This document shows, in pieces, positions 34,262-42,820 of a DNA stretch of 64,000 nucleotides. The notes beneath the pieces were generated by a model. That model made no database searches. It had not been told where the DNA came from and was given only the letters and a program-made list of their open reading frames with translations. Within the stretch, counting starts at the first letter, position 1. Each line of letters starts with the position of its first letter. A program made the translations under genes and the position numbers. Source of the stretch: Sphingopyxis fribergensis (lineage in GTDB: Bacteria; Pseudomonadota; Alphaproteobacteria; Sphingomonadales; Sphingomonadaceae); the NCBI RefSeq assembly GCF_000803645.1, contig NZ_CP009122.1, positions 4,626,501 through 4,690,500 of the forward strand, given 5' to 3'.

Positions 34262-37044
34262 TGGTCGCGTCGGTATCCGTGCTGACCAGCTCAGCTCAGG
34301 CCAGCAGCTACTACGAGGCCGACGACTATTATGCCGAGGGCGGCCTTTCGCCGTCCGAATGGCATGGCAAGGGCGCCCAGGAGCTTGGGCTGTCGGGCGA
34401 TGTTGATCGCGAGCGCTTTCGTGAACTGCTCGACGGCCAGGTCGGCGACCAGCAACTCGGCACCTTCCGCAACGGTCAGCTTGAGCATCGGCCCGGATGG
34501 GATGTGACCTTGAGCGCGCCCAAGTCGGTGTCGATCATGGCAGAGGTTGCCGGCGACCGACGGTTGATCGCCGCCCACGGCGAGGCGGTGAGGACGGCGC
34601 TCGCCCATGTCGAAACCCATATGGCCGCGACCCGCGTCCGGCATGGCGGCGCCGTCACGCGCGAAGCGACCGGTAACCTTATCGTCGCGAGCTTCCAGCA
34701 CGGGACCAGCCGGGCGCAAGACCCGCAGCTTCATACCCACAACGTCATTATGAACGCGACGCAGGGCGAGGACGGATCGTGGCGCAGCCTTGAACCGCGA
34801 GCCATCTATCAGCTGCAGAAGCAGATCGGGGCGATCTACCGGCAGGAACTGGCCTTGAAGGTCCGCGAACTCGGTTATGTGATTGAGACTGCCAAGGAGT
34901 CGATGTTCGAGATCAAAGGCGTCTCGGCTGACGTCATGGCAGCATTCAGCACTCGCAGCGCCGAGATCGAGGCCGCGCTCGGCGAGCGCGGAACGTCGCG
35001 TGAGGCCGCCAGCGCCGCGGAGAAGCAGGTCGCGGCGCTCGATACGCGACAGGCCAAGGTTGCGGCGGATCAAGCTTCCTTGGTGGCGGACTGGCGCCAG
35101 ACCGCCGACCGGGCCGGCTTCAATTCCGAAGCGCGGCTCGCGCTTATCGGTGAGGCAAAATCCAATTCGGTTAGCGCGACGGGATTGGCGGAGCAGGCGA
35201 AAGCGGCCGAGCGCGCGGTGGCCCATGCCGCTGACAAGCTCGGCGAGCGGCAATCGGTCTTTTCGGTCGCCGCATTGCACGAGGAAGCCGGGCGCGTTGG
35301 ATTGGGGAAGGTCAGCTATGCTCAGGTCGGCGCCGCCATCGACGCCGCAGGCGCACGCGGCGAGTTGGTTGACCGCACCTTCCTGGACCGGCGCGGTGCG
35401 GAGTTTGCCGGCCTTACCACGCATCAGAATATCGAAGCCGAAACGCGATTGCTTCGGATCGAGTCAGAAGGTCGCGGTGCATTCGCCCCGATCGCGTCGC
35501 CGCTAGCCGCAGCGAAGGCTGTCGCGGTCGCATCCCGTCAGGCCGAGCATGACGGTTTTGCCTGGAATGCCGATCAGCGCGCGGCGACCGAACAACTTCT
35601 GACCAGCCGAAACCGGATCACTGCGGTGCAGGGCTATGCAGGGACCGCGAAGACAACGACGGTCCTCGCGACCTTTGCACGCGAAGCAGAGGCGCGCGGG
35701 GTGTCGGTCGTTGCGCTCGCGCCGACCGCATCGGCGGCGATGGTGCTCGGCGAGGCGTTGGGGACGCGCGGCGACACGGTCGCGCGCCATATGCTGTCGC
35801 CCGGACCCTCCGCGTCCGGTCAGCCCGCCGCGTGGATTGTCGATGAAGCTTCGCTGCTCTCCGCGCGCGACACGGCGCGCCTCTTCGATCTCGCCGAGCA
35901 GCATGATGCCCGCGTCGTCCTGGTCGGCGACGTGAAACAGCTTGGATCGGTCGAAGCCGGCGCGGCGTTCGCGCAGCTCCAGACTGCCGGAATGGAAACG
36001 GCCAAGCTCGGCGAAATTGTCCGGCAGACTAACACCGCGACAAAAGAAGCGGTGCTGGCGTCGATCGAGGGAGATGCCAAGAAGGCACTCGGCGCCCTCG
36101 ATCGCGGTGGCGGCGCGATCATCGAGGGTGCTGATCGCGCCGAACGCTTGGCCGCGATCGCCGATCGCTATGCTGGGCTCGACAAGGCCAGCCGGGCTCG
36201 CACGCTCGTCATCGAACCGTCGCGCGAAGGCCGCGACGCCTTGACCGCGGATATCCGTCAGGCGCTTGTGCGGTCAGGCACGCTCAGGGGGCCAGCCGTC
36301 ACGGTGGAAAGCCTGGTCAACAAAGGCCTCACCCGAGCCGAGGCCCGCGACCCACTGAGCTACGACAGGGGCGATGTCGTTCGTTTCTCGCAAGACTATG
36401 CCGATAAGGGCGTCGTTCGCGGCGAGGCTTTCCGCGTTGAACGCGTCGATCCAGCCAAGGCTGCGATTGCTCTGCGATCAGAAGACGGGCGCGAGGTGGA
36501 TTGGCGGCTGCGCCAATGGGGCGCAGGCAAGGTGCAAGTGTTCGAGGCGCAGCGTCTGGAACTCAGGGCCGGTGACAGCATCCGGTTCACGCGCAACGAT
36601 CGGGAGGCAGACAGGGTAAACGGCGCGCGCGCGGAAGTGACGGCGGTCAATGCCGATACCAGGACCGCCACCGTTCGGGGCTCGCGAGGGCAGGTCCAGA
36701 CGTTGCGGCTCGACACCGCTCGCGACCGCCACATCGCGCATGGTTATGTCGATACCGCCTTCGCCGCGCAGGGCCGGACGGCCGAACACGTCATCGTTCA
36801 TGCCGACAGCCGCGCCACCAATTTGGTCGATCAGAAAAGCTTCTACGTCGGCATATCCCGCGCGAAGCAGTCGGCGACGATTTTCACCAACGATCGCGCG
36901 AAGCTGGTCTCCGCAATCAACGAACGTGCCGGTACGGTCCAGACCGCGATCGCACAGGCCGCCATTCCGCAGCCTGTTGCCGCGAAGACGAGCGTGTCCG
37001 GATTGGCGCAAACTCTGGCATCTAAATTCGGGGCCGGGCTTTAG
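34261..37044 (+). CDS. MobF-family conjugative relaxase-helicase
   Basis: A 927-aa relaxase. The N-terminal domain has paired catalytic tyrosines (YY at 17-18 and 23-24, in ASSYYEADDYYAEGG), SAPKSVSIM near 85, and the metal-binding histidines H147, H158 and H160 in FQHGTSRAQDPQLHTHN. The helicase half starts near 430: Walker A GYAGTAKTTT near 455 (Ala where most have Gly before the Lys), DEASLLS near 530, and GISRAKQSATIF near the C-terminus. It should nick oriT and unwind DNA. It is shorter than F TraI (1756 aa) and similar in size to R388 TrwC (966 aa). Confidence 0.93.
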   Translation: MVASVSVLTSSAQASSYYEADDYYAEGGLSPSEWHGKGAQELGLSGDVDRERFRELLDGQVGDQQLGTFRNGQLEHRPGWDVTLSAPKSVSIMAEVAGDRRLIAAHGEAVRTALAHVETHMAATRVRHGGAVTREATGNLIVASFQHGTSRAQDPQLHTHNVIMNATQGEDGSWRSLEPRAIYQLQKQIGAIYRQELALKVRELGYVIETAKESMFEIKGVSADVMAAFSTRSAEIEAALGERGTSREAASAAEKQVAALDTRQAKVAADQASLVADWRQTADRAGFNSEARLALIGEAKSNSVSATGLAEQAKAAERAVAHAADKLGERQSVFSVAALHEEAGRVGLGKVSYAQVGAAIDAAGARGELVDRTFLDRRGAEFAGLTTHQNIEAETRLLRIESEGRGAFAPIASPLAAAKAVAVASRQAEHDGFAWNADQRAATEQLLTSRNRITAVQGYAGTAKTTTVLATFAREAEARGVSVVALAPTASAAMVLGEALGTRGDTVARHMLSPGPSASGQPAAWIVDEASLLSARDTARLFDLAEQHDARVVLVGDVKQLGSVEAGAAFAQLQTAGMETAKLGEIVRQTNTATKEAVLASIEGDAKKALGALDRGGGAIIEGADRAERLAAIADRYAGLDKASRARTLVIEPSREGRDALTADIRQALVRSGTLRGPAVTVESLVNKGLTRAEARDPLSYDRGDVVRFSQDYADKGVVRGEAFRVERVDPAKAAIALRSEDGREVDWRLRQWGAGKVQVFEAQRLELRAGDSIRFTRNDREADRVNGARAEVTAVNADTRTATVRGSRGQVQTLRLDTARDRHIAHGYVDTAFAAQGRTAEHVIVHADSRATNLVDQKSFYVGISRAKQSATIFTNDRAKLVSAINERAGTVQTAIAQAAIPQPVAAKTSVSGLAQTLASKFGAGL

Positions 37045-37085
37045 TCCTTGCCAAACCGTATGATCTTGCCGAAGATTCTTGAGAC

Positions 37086-38006
37086 ATGCGCACCGATCTC
37101 GATCATCTTCCTGCCGCCAAGCAGCGCGAACTTGAACGCGTCGTCGAGACCATCTTCGACGAGTTTCGCGGCGCCACGGAGAATGCGACCGGCCCACGCA
37201 AGGGCGCGCGCATCCTCAAGATCATCCTGTTCGGCAGCCACGCGCGGGGCGATTGGGTCGATGCGCCGTTATCGGCAAACCAGTATAAATCCGACTACGA
37301 CATCCTCATCATTGTAAGCCAGAAGGAGCTGACCGACCGCGCTGCCCATTGGGCAAAGGCCGAGGAGCGACTGATCCGCGCCTACACGATAGAAAAGACG
37401 CTCCATACGCCGGTCAACTTCATCGTCCACAGCCTGCACGAAGTGAACGACGGGCTTTCGCATGGGCGCGTGTTCTTCATGGAAGTCGTGAAAGACGGTA
37501 TCGCGTTGTACGAAGCGGACGACCGGGAGTTAGCCGCGCCAAGACCGAAGACACCTGAGCAAGCTCTCGTCGCGGCGAAGGAGTATTTTGAGGATGGCAT
37601 TGCCAGCGCAATGTCACGGGAAAAACTTGCCAAATATGCCATGTCGGAAGGGCTCTTAAAGGATGCGGCGTTCGACCTTCATCAGACGACCGAGCGATTG
37701 TACTCGTGTGTCTTGCTGACGCTAACATTCTATACGCCGTACAACCATAACATCGCATTTCTGCGTTCGTTGGCCGAAGGGCATGATCGGCGTCTTTTCG
37801 GAATTTGGCCCGAGGACAGCCAGCGCGACCGCGCTATGTTCCAAAAATTGAAGGAGGCCTATACTAAGGCTCGCTATTCCAAGCACTACAGGATCAGCAA
37901 AGACGAGCTGGCTTGGCTCGCCGCTCGGGTCGAGGAACTGGGCCGCGTCGTACATCAGGTCTGCACCGATAAAATCGCAGAGCTTGAGGCGGCGGCACGC
38001 AAGTAG
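37086..38006 (+). CDS. Single-chain nucleotidyltransferase-HEPN protein
   Basis: A 306-aa fusion. Residues 1-125: MNT-type nucleotidyltransferase with GSHARGDW (50-57) and SDYDILI (69-75), a 12-residue insert between them. Residues ~135-306: HEPN-like all-helical domain with KARYSKHYRIS near 262, close to the RX4-6H motif of HEPN RNases but with only three residues between Arg and His. In two-gene MNT/HEPN toxin-antitoxin systems the nucleotidyltransferase AMPylates the HEPN toxin. Here both are on one chain, so self-control or another nucleotidyl reaction is possible. Cargo gene of the island. Confidence 0.8.
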   Translation: MRTDLDHLPAAKQRELERVVETIFDEFRGATENATGPRKGARILKIILFGSHARGDWVDAPLSANQYKSDYDILIIVSQKELTDRAAHWAKAEERLIRAYTIEKTLHTPVNFIVHSLHEVNDGLSHGRVFFMEVVKDGIALYEADDRELAAPRPKTPEQALVAAKEYFEDGIASAMSREKLAKYAMSEGLLKDAAFDLHQTTERLYSCVLLTLTFYTPYNHNIAFLRSLAEGHDRRLFGIWPEDSQRDRAMFQKLKEAYTKARYSKHYRISKDELAWLAARVEELGRVVHQVCTDKIAELEAAARK

Positions 38007-38041
38007 ACTCGCGCCATCGGACTTGCCGGGACTCCCGGATT

Positions 38042-38103
38042 CTGGCATAATCCGCGTCACGGAATGGAACGACTGGCGGCCATTCCGGGGATTATCCTGC
38101 CAG
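38042..38103 (+). terminator. Long hairpin after the nucleotidyltransferase-HEPN gene
   Basis: Arms CTGGC-ATAATCC (38042-38053) and GGATTAT-cct-GCCAG (38089-38103), with inner CGGAATGG (38060-38067) and CCATTCCG (38080-38087). It begins 36 nt after the stop. No T-run; it could be a terminator or part of a repeat. Confidence 0.4.
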
Positions 38104-38223
38104 GCATCATGTAGGTCCGGCTGCGTGTCGGACGGTTGCTGATAGCCGCTCCAGCGGCCCGACAGCGAACACCGCTTGCTCATCCGCGCAGGAATGCGCG
38201 GACCGCCGCGGTGCGAGCTGCAA

Positions 38224-38718
38224 ATGACCACCCGACATTCGAACGACGTTTACGCGCGCGAGGTCGTGATGGCGCGCGTTGGCCATCTCATCCGGCGCAA
38301 ACAACGAGAAATCGAGCGCATCACCCGCATTTTGCGCGGCCTGTTTGACCCTTCGCAGGTTCATGCACCCGAACCGGGTCGGATCAAGCGGATCATCCTC
38401 ATCGGTCCCTACGCGCGGCGATCCTGGTACGAAGATAGTCGGACGATCGAATTTTCCGATTATGAATTCTGGGTCGTCGTCAATCATCCCCTTTTTACTG
38501 ACGAACGCAGTTGGCGACGGGCGCGGGCAACAATCAACCGGGAACTCGGCAATCGCTGCGCCGTCGATGTCGAGATCTATTCGAAGTCTGACATTCGCAC
38601 CGCCAAGACCGAGCGCGACACTTTCATTCTCGACCGGATCGAGGCGGGCATCACACTCTTCCGCGCTTCCCGGGATGCGTCGTTACCCTCGCGGTGCAAT
38701 CGGGAGGAACGGCCATGA
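38224..38718 (+). CDS. Degenerate nucleotidyltransferase-like protein
   Basis: A 164-aa protein similar in layout to the nucleotidyltransferase half of the fused gene upstream. The motif positions read GPYARRSW instead of GSxARG, and SDYEFWVVV instead of SDxD, so Ser of the GS pair and the second metal-binding Asp are both changed. This suggests loss of catalysis or a new role. Start ATG 38224 chosen; an upstream codon is also possible. Its stop overlaps the sigma factor ATG (ATGA), coupling the two. Confidence 0.6.
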   Translation: MTTRHSNDVYAREVVMARVGHLIRRKQREIERITRILRGLFDPSQVHAPEPGRIKRIILIGPYARRSWYEDSRTIEFSDYEFWVVVNHPLFTDERSWRRARATINRELGNRCAVDVEIYSKSDIRTAKTERDTFILDRIEAGITLFRASRDASLPSRCNREERP

Positions 38719-39227
38719 CCGCACCCGGACCATTCAAGTCGTTCGACGACTTCTACCGATGCGAGAATAGGCAGCTGTTTCATTTTTTCCGGCGTCGTGT
38801 GGGACGCGAAGAAGCCTCAGACCTCACGCAAGAGGCGTTCACGCGGATGTTGCGAACCGGGGCATTTGAACGGGTCGAAAATCCGCGCGCTTACCTGTTT
38901 CGCGCAGCCCGCAATCTAGTGATCGAGCGCGCACGCCGTGGGAGACGGAAGGAATCTGGGCTGTTCCCGTTCGATGAAGGGCGTGACGCACCTGCCGGCC
39001 CCGAACAGGCATTGGCAATTGAAGCGTCGGATTTGCGGCGCGGTTTACGGCGGGCAATTCTTGCGATGCCTCGTCGCACGCGGCGCATTTTCCTGATGCA
39101 CAGGTTGCGGCGTCAAACTTACCGGGAAATCGCGGAAGAAATTGGTATCCGCGAACAAGGAGTTGAATATCATATGATGCGAGCGCTCTCGCGGTGCCGA
39201 AAGGCGGTCGCGTTTCAACGGTGGTGA
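38715..39227 (+). CDS. ECF-type RNA polymerase sigma factor (FecI-like)
   Basis: A 170-aa sigma factor. Region 2: FHFFRRRVGREEASDLTQEAFTRM and NPRAYLFRAARNLV (residues ~20-75). Region 4: AILAMPRRTRRIFLMHRLRRQTYREIA with the helix-turn-helix EEIGIREQGVEYHM (~115-160). This resembles FecI sigma factors, which usually pair with a FecR gene and a TonB receptor, but neither follows. GGGAGGA is 7 nt before ATG 38715. Translationally coupled to the degenerate nucleotidyltransferase, an unusual partner. Confidence 0.85.
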   Translation: MTAPGPFKSFDDFYRCENRQLFHFFRRRVGREEASDLTQEAFTRMLRTGAFERVENPRAYLFRAARNLVIERARRGRRKESGLFPFDEGRDAPAGPEQALAIEASDLRRGLRRAILAMPRRTRRIFLMHRLRRQTYREIAEEIGIREQGVEYHMMRALSRCRKAVAFQRW

Positions 39228-39455
39228 ACGGGACGGGCGCCGAAACGACCGCTTTGCGCCTGATTTCAGTCGTACCGTCCAATGAAATGGCGACCCGAAA
39301 GCTGCCATTTGTAGAGGCGGAGACAAGGCGATGGGTTCGCGTCCGGTATCGAACGTTCGCTTTATTCTCGCACCATTATTAAACCGGGCGGTGTTCGTGC
39401 CGGGCTTTCCGTCAGCAGAAATTTAGATGGACCAATCAGCGCGCGCGCCCGGTTC
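39228..39455. other. Gap between the island and fbp
   Basis: 228 bp with no gene I can support. A 62-codon plus-strand frame here overlaps the sigma gene and has no ribosome site or family features. The island's right end may lie here; no repeat of the tRNA end is visible. Confidence 0.4.
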
Positions 39456-40520
39456 TTAGGTGGCACCGTAGATCGATCGTTTCACCGTCTGGACTCTTGA
39501 TCGATCGGGGAGTTCGTTATGAAGATAATGTTCTACCAGCAATTGAACTTCGCTCGTCGATCCGAGCACGACCGGTATCCTTTGATGAAGTGATTCTGGT
39601 TCGATATCCAGAATGGCTTGGCCATTACTCCAGGTGCGGCCGCCGGCCTGTTCTATGAGGAGCGCCATGGGAGCGCCCTCATAGAGCAGGCGCAGTTTTC
39701 CGCTCTGCATTCCCGGCCGGCTGTCCGCAGGATAGAGGAAAACACCGCCGCGAGTTAGAATGCGGTGCACGTCCGCCACCATCGAGGCCGTCCAGCGCAT
39801 GTTGTAATCGTGAGCGAGTTGGCCCACCGAGCCGGCGAGGCAATCATCGAAATATCGCTGGATCGGCTCCGGCCAGTAGCGACGGTTCGATGCGTTGATC
39901 GCGAACTCCCGGTTCGTATCGGGAATTTTCATAGTCGCGTCGGTCAGGATGAACGACCCGATGTGGCGATCGAGCGTGAACCCCGATACGCCTCGGCCAA
40001 GCGTCAGCACCAATATCGTCTGCGGACCGTATATGGCATATCCGGCCGCCACCTGATTGCGTCCCGCCTGGAAAAAATCTTCCTCGCGAATATCTCGTCC
40101 GGGCGACGCCTCTGGTGCTTTCAGGACCGAGAAGATCGTGCCGACCGAGAGGTTGACGTCAACGTTGGAAGACCCGTCGATGGGATCGAAAACGAGCAGA
40201 TATTCGCCCTTGGGATAGTGGCTCGGTACCACCCGGATGAACTCCATTTCTTCTGACGCGAGTGCGGCGAGTTGGCCGCCCCACTCATTGGCATCGAGGA
40301 AAATCTCGTTCGCTATGACGTCCAGCTTCTTTTGTACTTCGCCTTGCACATTCTCGGTCTGGAGGTTGCCGAGCGCATCGCCAAGCGCCCCCTTGCTGAT
40401 CCGGTGGCTGATCGACTTGCACGCGCGGGCGACCAGCTCGATCAACAGCCGCAGATCGGCCGAAATGTCGCCCGTTCGCTCGGCTTCGATCAGAAATTGG
40501 GATAAGGATTTTCGGCGCAT
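39456..40520 (-). CDS. fbp: Fructose-1,6-bisphosphatase, class I
   Basis: A 354-aa gluconeogenic phosphatase. Diagnostic text: [21 protein letters not shown] (metal-binding Asp-Pro-Ile-Asp-Gly) near residue 110, [15 protein letters not shown] near 160, RYFDDCLAG, and GGVFLYPAD near 252 with the downstream [20 protein letters not shown]. Length is as expected. It supplies hexose phosphate upstream of the sugar nucleotides used by the EPS genes, though a link is not shown. It stands alone, 103 bp after the acyltransferase on the same strand. Confidence 0.95.
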   Translation of the reverse strand: MRRKSLSQFLIEAERTGDISADLRLLIELVARACKSISHRISKGALGDALGNLQTENVQGEVQKKLDVIANEIFLDANEWGGQLAALASEEMEFIRVVPSHYPKGEYLLVFDPIDGSSNVDVNLSVGTIFSVLKAPEASPGRDIREEDFFQAGRNQVAAGYAIYGPQTILVLTLGRGVSGFTLDRHIGSFILTDATMKIPDTNREFAINASNRRYWPEPIQRYFDDCLAGSVGQLAHDYNMRWTASMVADVHRILTRGGVFLYPADSRPGMQSGKLRLLYEGAPMALLIEQAGGRTWSNGQAILDIEPESLHQRIPVVLGSTSEVQLLVEHYLHNELPDRSRVQTVKRSIYGAT

Positions 40521-40622
40521 GCGTGGCTTCCTTAAAGTTTGTGTCGGCCCTACGGCGGTTAGCAGTTGGAACGAACGACGCGCGGCCGGCGCATGGCAAA
40601 GTCGCCGTACCGCGAGGCAGAT

Positions 40623-41741
40623 CTAGAATATCGGGTCCCCGATCGCGGCGGGAACCACCGTCCGGCGGTTTGCAAAGCGCGCGGTAAGCCAGCGGCGGAG
40701 CGGCCGGTCGTAGAGGAGGAAGGCTGCGTAGGAGACCGCCAGCGTGAGGGGCAGGATGAAGATGCCGTTGAGAAATGGGTTTTGGGTAAAGCCGATCCCC
40801 AGCGTCTTGCACGCGCCGTTCATCGTCCAGATCAAGGGAACATGCAGCGCATAGAGCGGATAGGACAGGTCTCCGAGCACCTTTTCGGCGCCGGTGAATG
40901 GACCCGAATGCACGACTTTCGTGCCGGCGGCGATGATATAGGGGAAGACGAGCGCGAGCAGCGCCATGACGGCGAGCGGCGGTACCAGGTCGCGAGGCAG
41001 CGCCAAAGCAGCAACAAGCAGCAGTACGAGCCACCGGCCTCCTGGCAACACGGCACTGGTGATGCGGTCGCGACAGCGAAAGATCATCATGCCGAGGGTG
41101 AACGAGAAGGCGACTCGGCTGAGCGCATGTGTATATCCGGTCGCGGTATCGCCTGCGGCGGATCTTAGATCGGCCGGACCGAATGTCATCATGGCCCAGA
41201 CATAGCATCCGAGCATCGCAACCAGGGCGATGACGGCCAGTCTGAAGGTACTGACGCGATAGAGAACGAGCCAGAAGGCGAGATAAGCAATGAACTCGAA
41301 ATGCAGCGACCAGAGTGCATTGTTCAGCGGGAAAAAGCCGGCCACGCCGCCGCCCAGATCGAAGGGGATCATCGCCAGTCCGCCGACCAATTGGGTAACA
41401 AGCACCTCATCTATCGGGCTGCCGCTCTCCTGGAAGGAGAGCATCGCAAATCTCATAAATCCCAGCAGGACGCCGGCCGCGATCATCGGATAGAGCCGAA
41501 TAAACCGTTGGCGGATGAATTGCGCCGATTTGCCCTGGGCGAGAAGCCGCTGCTCATAAGCTAGCGCGACGACAAAGCCACTGAGGATGAAGAAGAAATC
41601 GACCGCGAGTAATCCCGATCCGAAGAGTTCTTTTCCATTTCCCTCGAACCAGTGGAGCAGCAGCACCATGATCGCGGCGACACCGCGCAAACCATCGAGA
41701 AAGATATAATGCTGCTTTGGCACCGCGGAGCTATCCGACAT
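40623..41741 (-). CDS. Membrane O-acyltransferase, acyltransferase-3 family
   Basis: A 372-aa integral membrane protein with about ten helices and the family start YIFLDGLRGVAAIMVLLLHWF, in which the conserved His lies near residue 26, followed by FFILSGFVVALAYE. Members transfer acetyl or succinyl groups to exported sugars. Two copies of the EPS-type palindrome lie 96-137 bases upstream. A second family member is at 52.7 kb, so the polymer may carry two different acyl decorations. The acyl donor is unknown. Confidence 0.88.
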   Translation of the reverse strand: MSDSSAVPKQHYIFLDGLRGVAAIMVLLLHWFEGNGKELFGSGLLAVDFFFILSGFVVALAYEQRLLAQGKSAQFIRQRFIRLYPMIAAGVLLGFMRFAMLSFQESGSPIDEVLVTQLVGGLAMIPFDLGGGVAGFFPLNNALWSLHFEFIAYLAFWLVLYRVSTFRLAVIALVAMLGCYVWAMMTFGPADLRSAAGDTATGYTHALSRVAFSFTLGMMIFRCRDRITSAVLPGGRWLVLLLVAALALPRDLVPPLAVMALLALVFPYIIAAGTKVVHSGPFTGAEKVLGDLSYPLYALHVPLIWTMNGACKTLGIGFTQNPFLNGIFILPLTLAVSYAAFLLYDRPLRRWLTARFANRRTVVPAAIGDPIF

Positions 41742-41836
41742 GGAAGCGCTCCGCCCCAGGCGGTTTATCGGCGATGCATATGGTGGCGCCCATGGTCCGG
41801 AACTCCAGCGAGTCGTGACCTGACGAAACTGGCATC

Positions 41837-41878
41837 ATTTCGCACTTGCAGCAATTTTTCTTTTCGCACTTGCACAAT
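41837..41878. promoter_or_regulatory. Two copies of the EPS-type palindrome upstream of the first acyltransferase
   Basis: ATTTCGC-ACTT-GCAGCAA (41837-41854) and TTTTCGC-ACTT-GCACAAT (41861-41878) share the 13-base string TTTCGCACTTGCA, 24 nt apart. The first is almost identical to the site upstream of the other acyltransferase. The rest of 41742-42209 contains no supported gene. Confidence 0.5.
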
Positions 41879-42209
41879 TTTTTCAGCCTGTCGGCCAGTG
41901 CCCGCTCACTATTTCGCAAAATGTTGGAAGTGGCGCTTTTTGGCGGGTTTTTTCTGCGGCGCTTGTTTTTGCCGATGGTCGTGAACGTCGGCATGACGGC
42001 GCGTGCGCCAGATATGTTGCAAAGCAGCAAAATAGGAGGCATGAAGGGTTCAAATACAAAGACGGGAGAGAATGTCGCCTGGTCAGGGGTGCGACAATGG
42101 ATGTCTTTGTTACCGCTCGAACCGAATCCGATTGTCAGCTCGCAACGCGCGGCAAGCGCGGGGTGAGATGTTCGCGCACGGCGCGGCGATCTCGGGCGAC
42201 CCTTTTTGA

Positions 42210-42638
42210 ATGTCCACTATCATGAGCGCCGCGGCGAACCCGGCAGTCGTGAACGCTGGTGAGCCGTTGCCGCAGCGAATGCGCCGGTTTCGCGAAGAAT
42301 GCGGTCTGAGCCGGGCAGAACTGGCCGATCGCACCGGGCTTAGCCGGCCCACCATCTGGGCCTGGGAATCGGGCAAGAGCCGGCCCCGTCAAAGCAATCT
42401 CGAAACGCTGGCTCACGCGCTCGGCATTTCCGCGCAGGAATTGACGGGAAAGGACCAAAGCGAAGCGATGTACCGGGAAATGGATGCCATGGGGTTATCC
42501 GCGTGGCGCACTGTCGGCATACCGGCAGGGGCGGGCAATGCGCATCGATTGAGCGTTCTCATTTATGGAGCGCAACTCGTCATCGCAGCAATGGCCGGCG
42601 TTGACGCCCGGAACGTGCGGATCTCCATCAAGCGCTGA
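42210..42638 (+). CDS. XRE-family helix-turn-helix regulator
   Basis: A 142-aa protein. An HTH_3 domain in residues ~20-80 reads LPQRMRRFREECGLSRAELA, TGLSRPTIWAWESGKSRP and LETLAHALGIS. A C-terminal segment of ~60 residues with ISAQELTG and AHRLSVLIYGAQLVIAAMAG has no motif I know. It sits at the left end of the EPS locus and is the only regulator in it, so it is a candidate (unproven) binder of the palindromes. Its own promoter shows no such site. A second ATG four codons in is possible. Confidence 0.8.
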   Translation: MSTIMSAAANPAVVNAGEPLPQRMRRFREECGLSRAELADRTGLSRPTIWAWESGKSRPRQSNLETLAHALGISAQELTGKDQSEAMYREMDAMGLSAWRTVGIPAGAGNAHRLSVLIYGAQLVIAAMAGVDARNVRISIKR

Positions 42639-42727
42639 GCCTTATTCGGCGGCGCGCCGTGGCTCTGATTGTGTGTTGGCGAGGGCGTGAGCATTGCGCT
42701 GAATGCGCCATCTGAAGCGCTTAGCTA

Positions 42728-42788
42728 TCGACTATAGTCGAAGGCGGCAACGGACGGAGCCCCAAGTAACCGTCTGTCGCCGCCTTCG
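42728..42788. terminator. Palindrome and long hairpin between convergent genes
   Basis: A perfect 14-bp palindrome TCGACTATAGTCGA (42728-42741) runs into a stem-loop with arms CGAAGGCGGC (42739-42748) and GCCGCCTTCG (42779-42788) and a second inner pairing of ACGGACGG with CCGTCTGT. It separates the XRE gene from the sugar transferase, 33 nt beyond the latter's stop; a two-way terminator is likely. Confidence 0.45.
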
Positions 42789-42820
42789 TAGGGAACGGTC
42801 CCCGCCCGCGGCAGGCTTGC

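Larger units (their letters stand above)
29788..39227 (+). mobile_element. Mobilizable genomic island next to tRNA-Gly
   Basis: Holds an excisionase-like gene, accessory DNA-binding gene, type IV coupling protein, MobF relaxase, fused nucleotidyltransferase-HEPN gene, an ECF sigma factor and hypotheticals, starting right after tRNA-Gly. There are no mating-pair (VirB-type) genes, so transfer would need a helper. I found no integrase and no second copy of the tRNA 3' end, so it may be immobile or the right edge may be wrong; fbp at 39456 looks chromosomal. Confidence 0.6.

Noticed and set aside
39194..39382. Possible FecR remnant after the ECF sigma factor
   Set aside because: The frame overlaps the sigma gene and does not contain FecR-type text.
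37045..39455. Second copy of the tRNA-Gly 3' end as attR
   Set aside because: I looked for TTCGAATCCC and CGCCCGCTCCA and saw neither, so no attachment site is claimed.
41846..42166. 106-codon plus-strand frame after the first acyltransferase
   Set aside because: Starts within the palindrome repeats, has no ribosome site and no recognisable domain.
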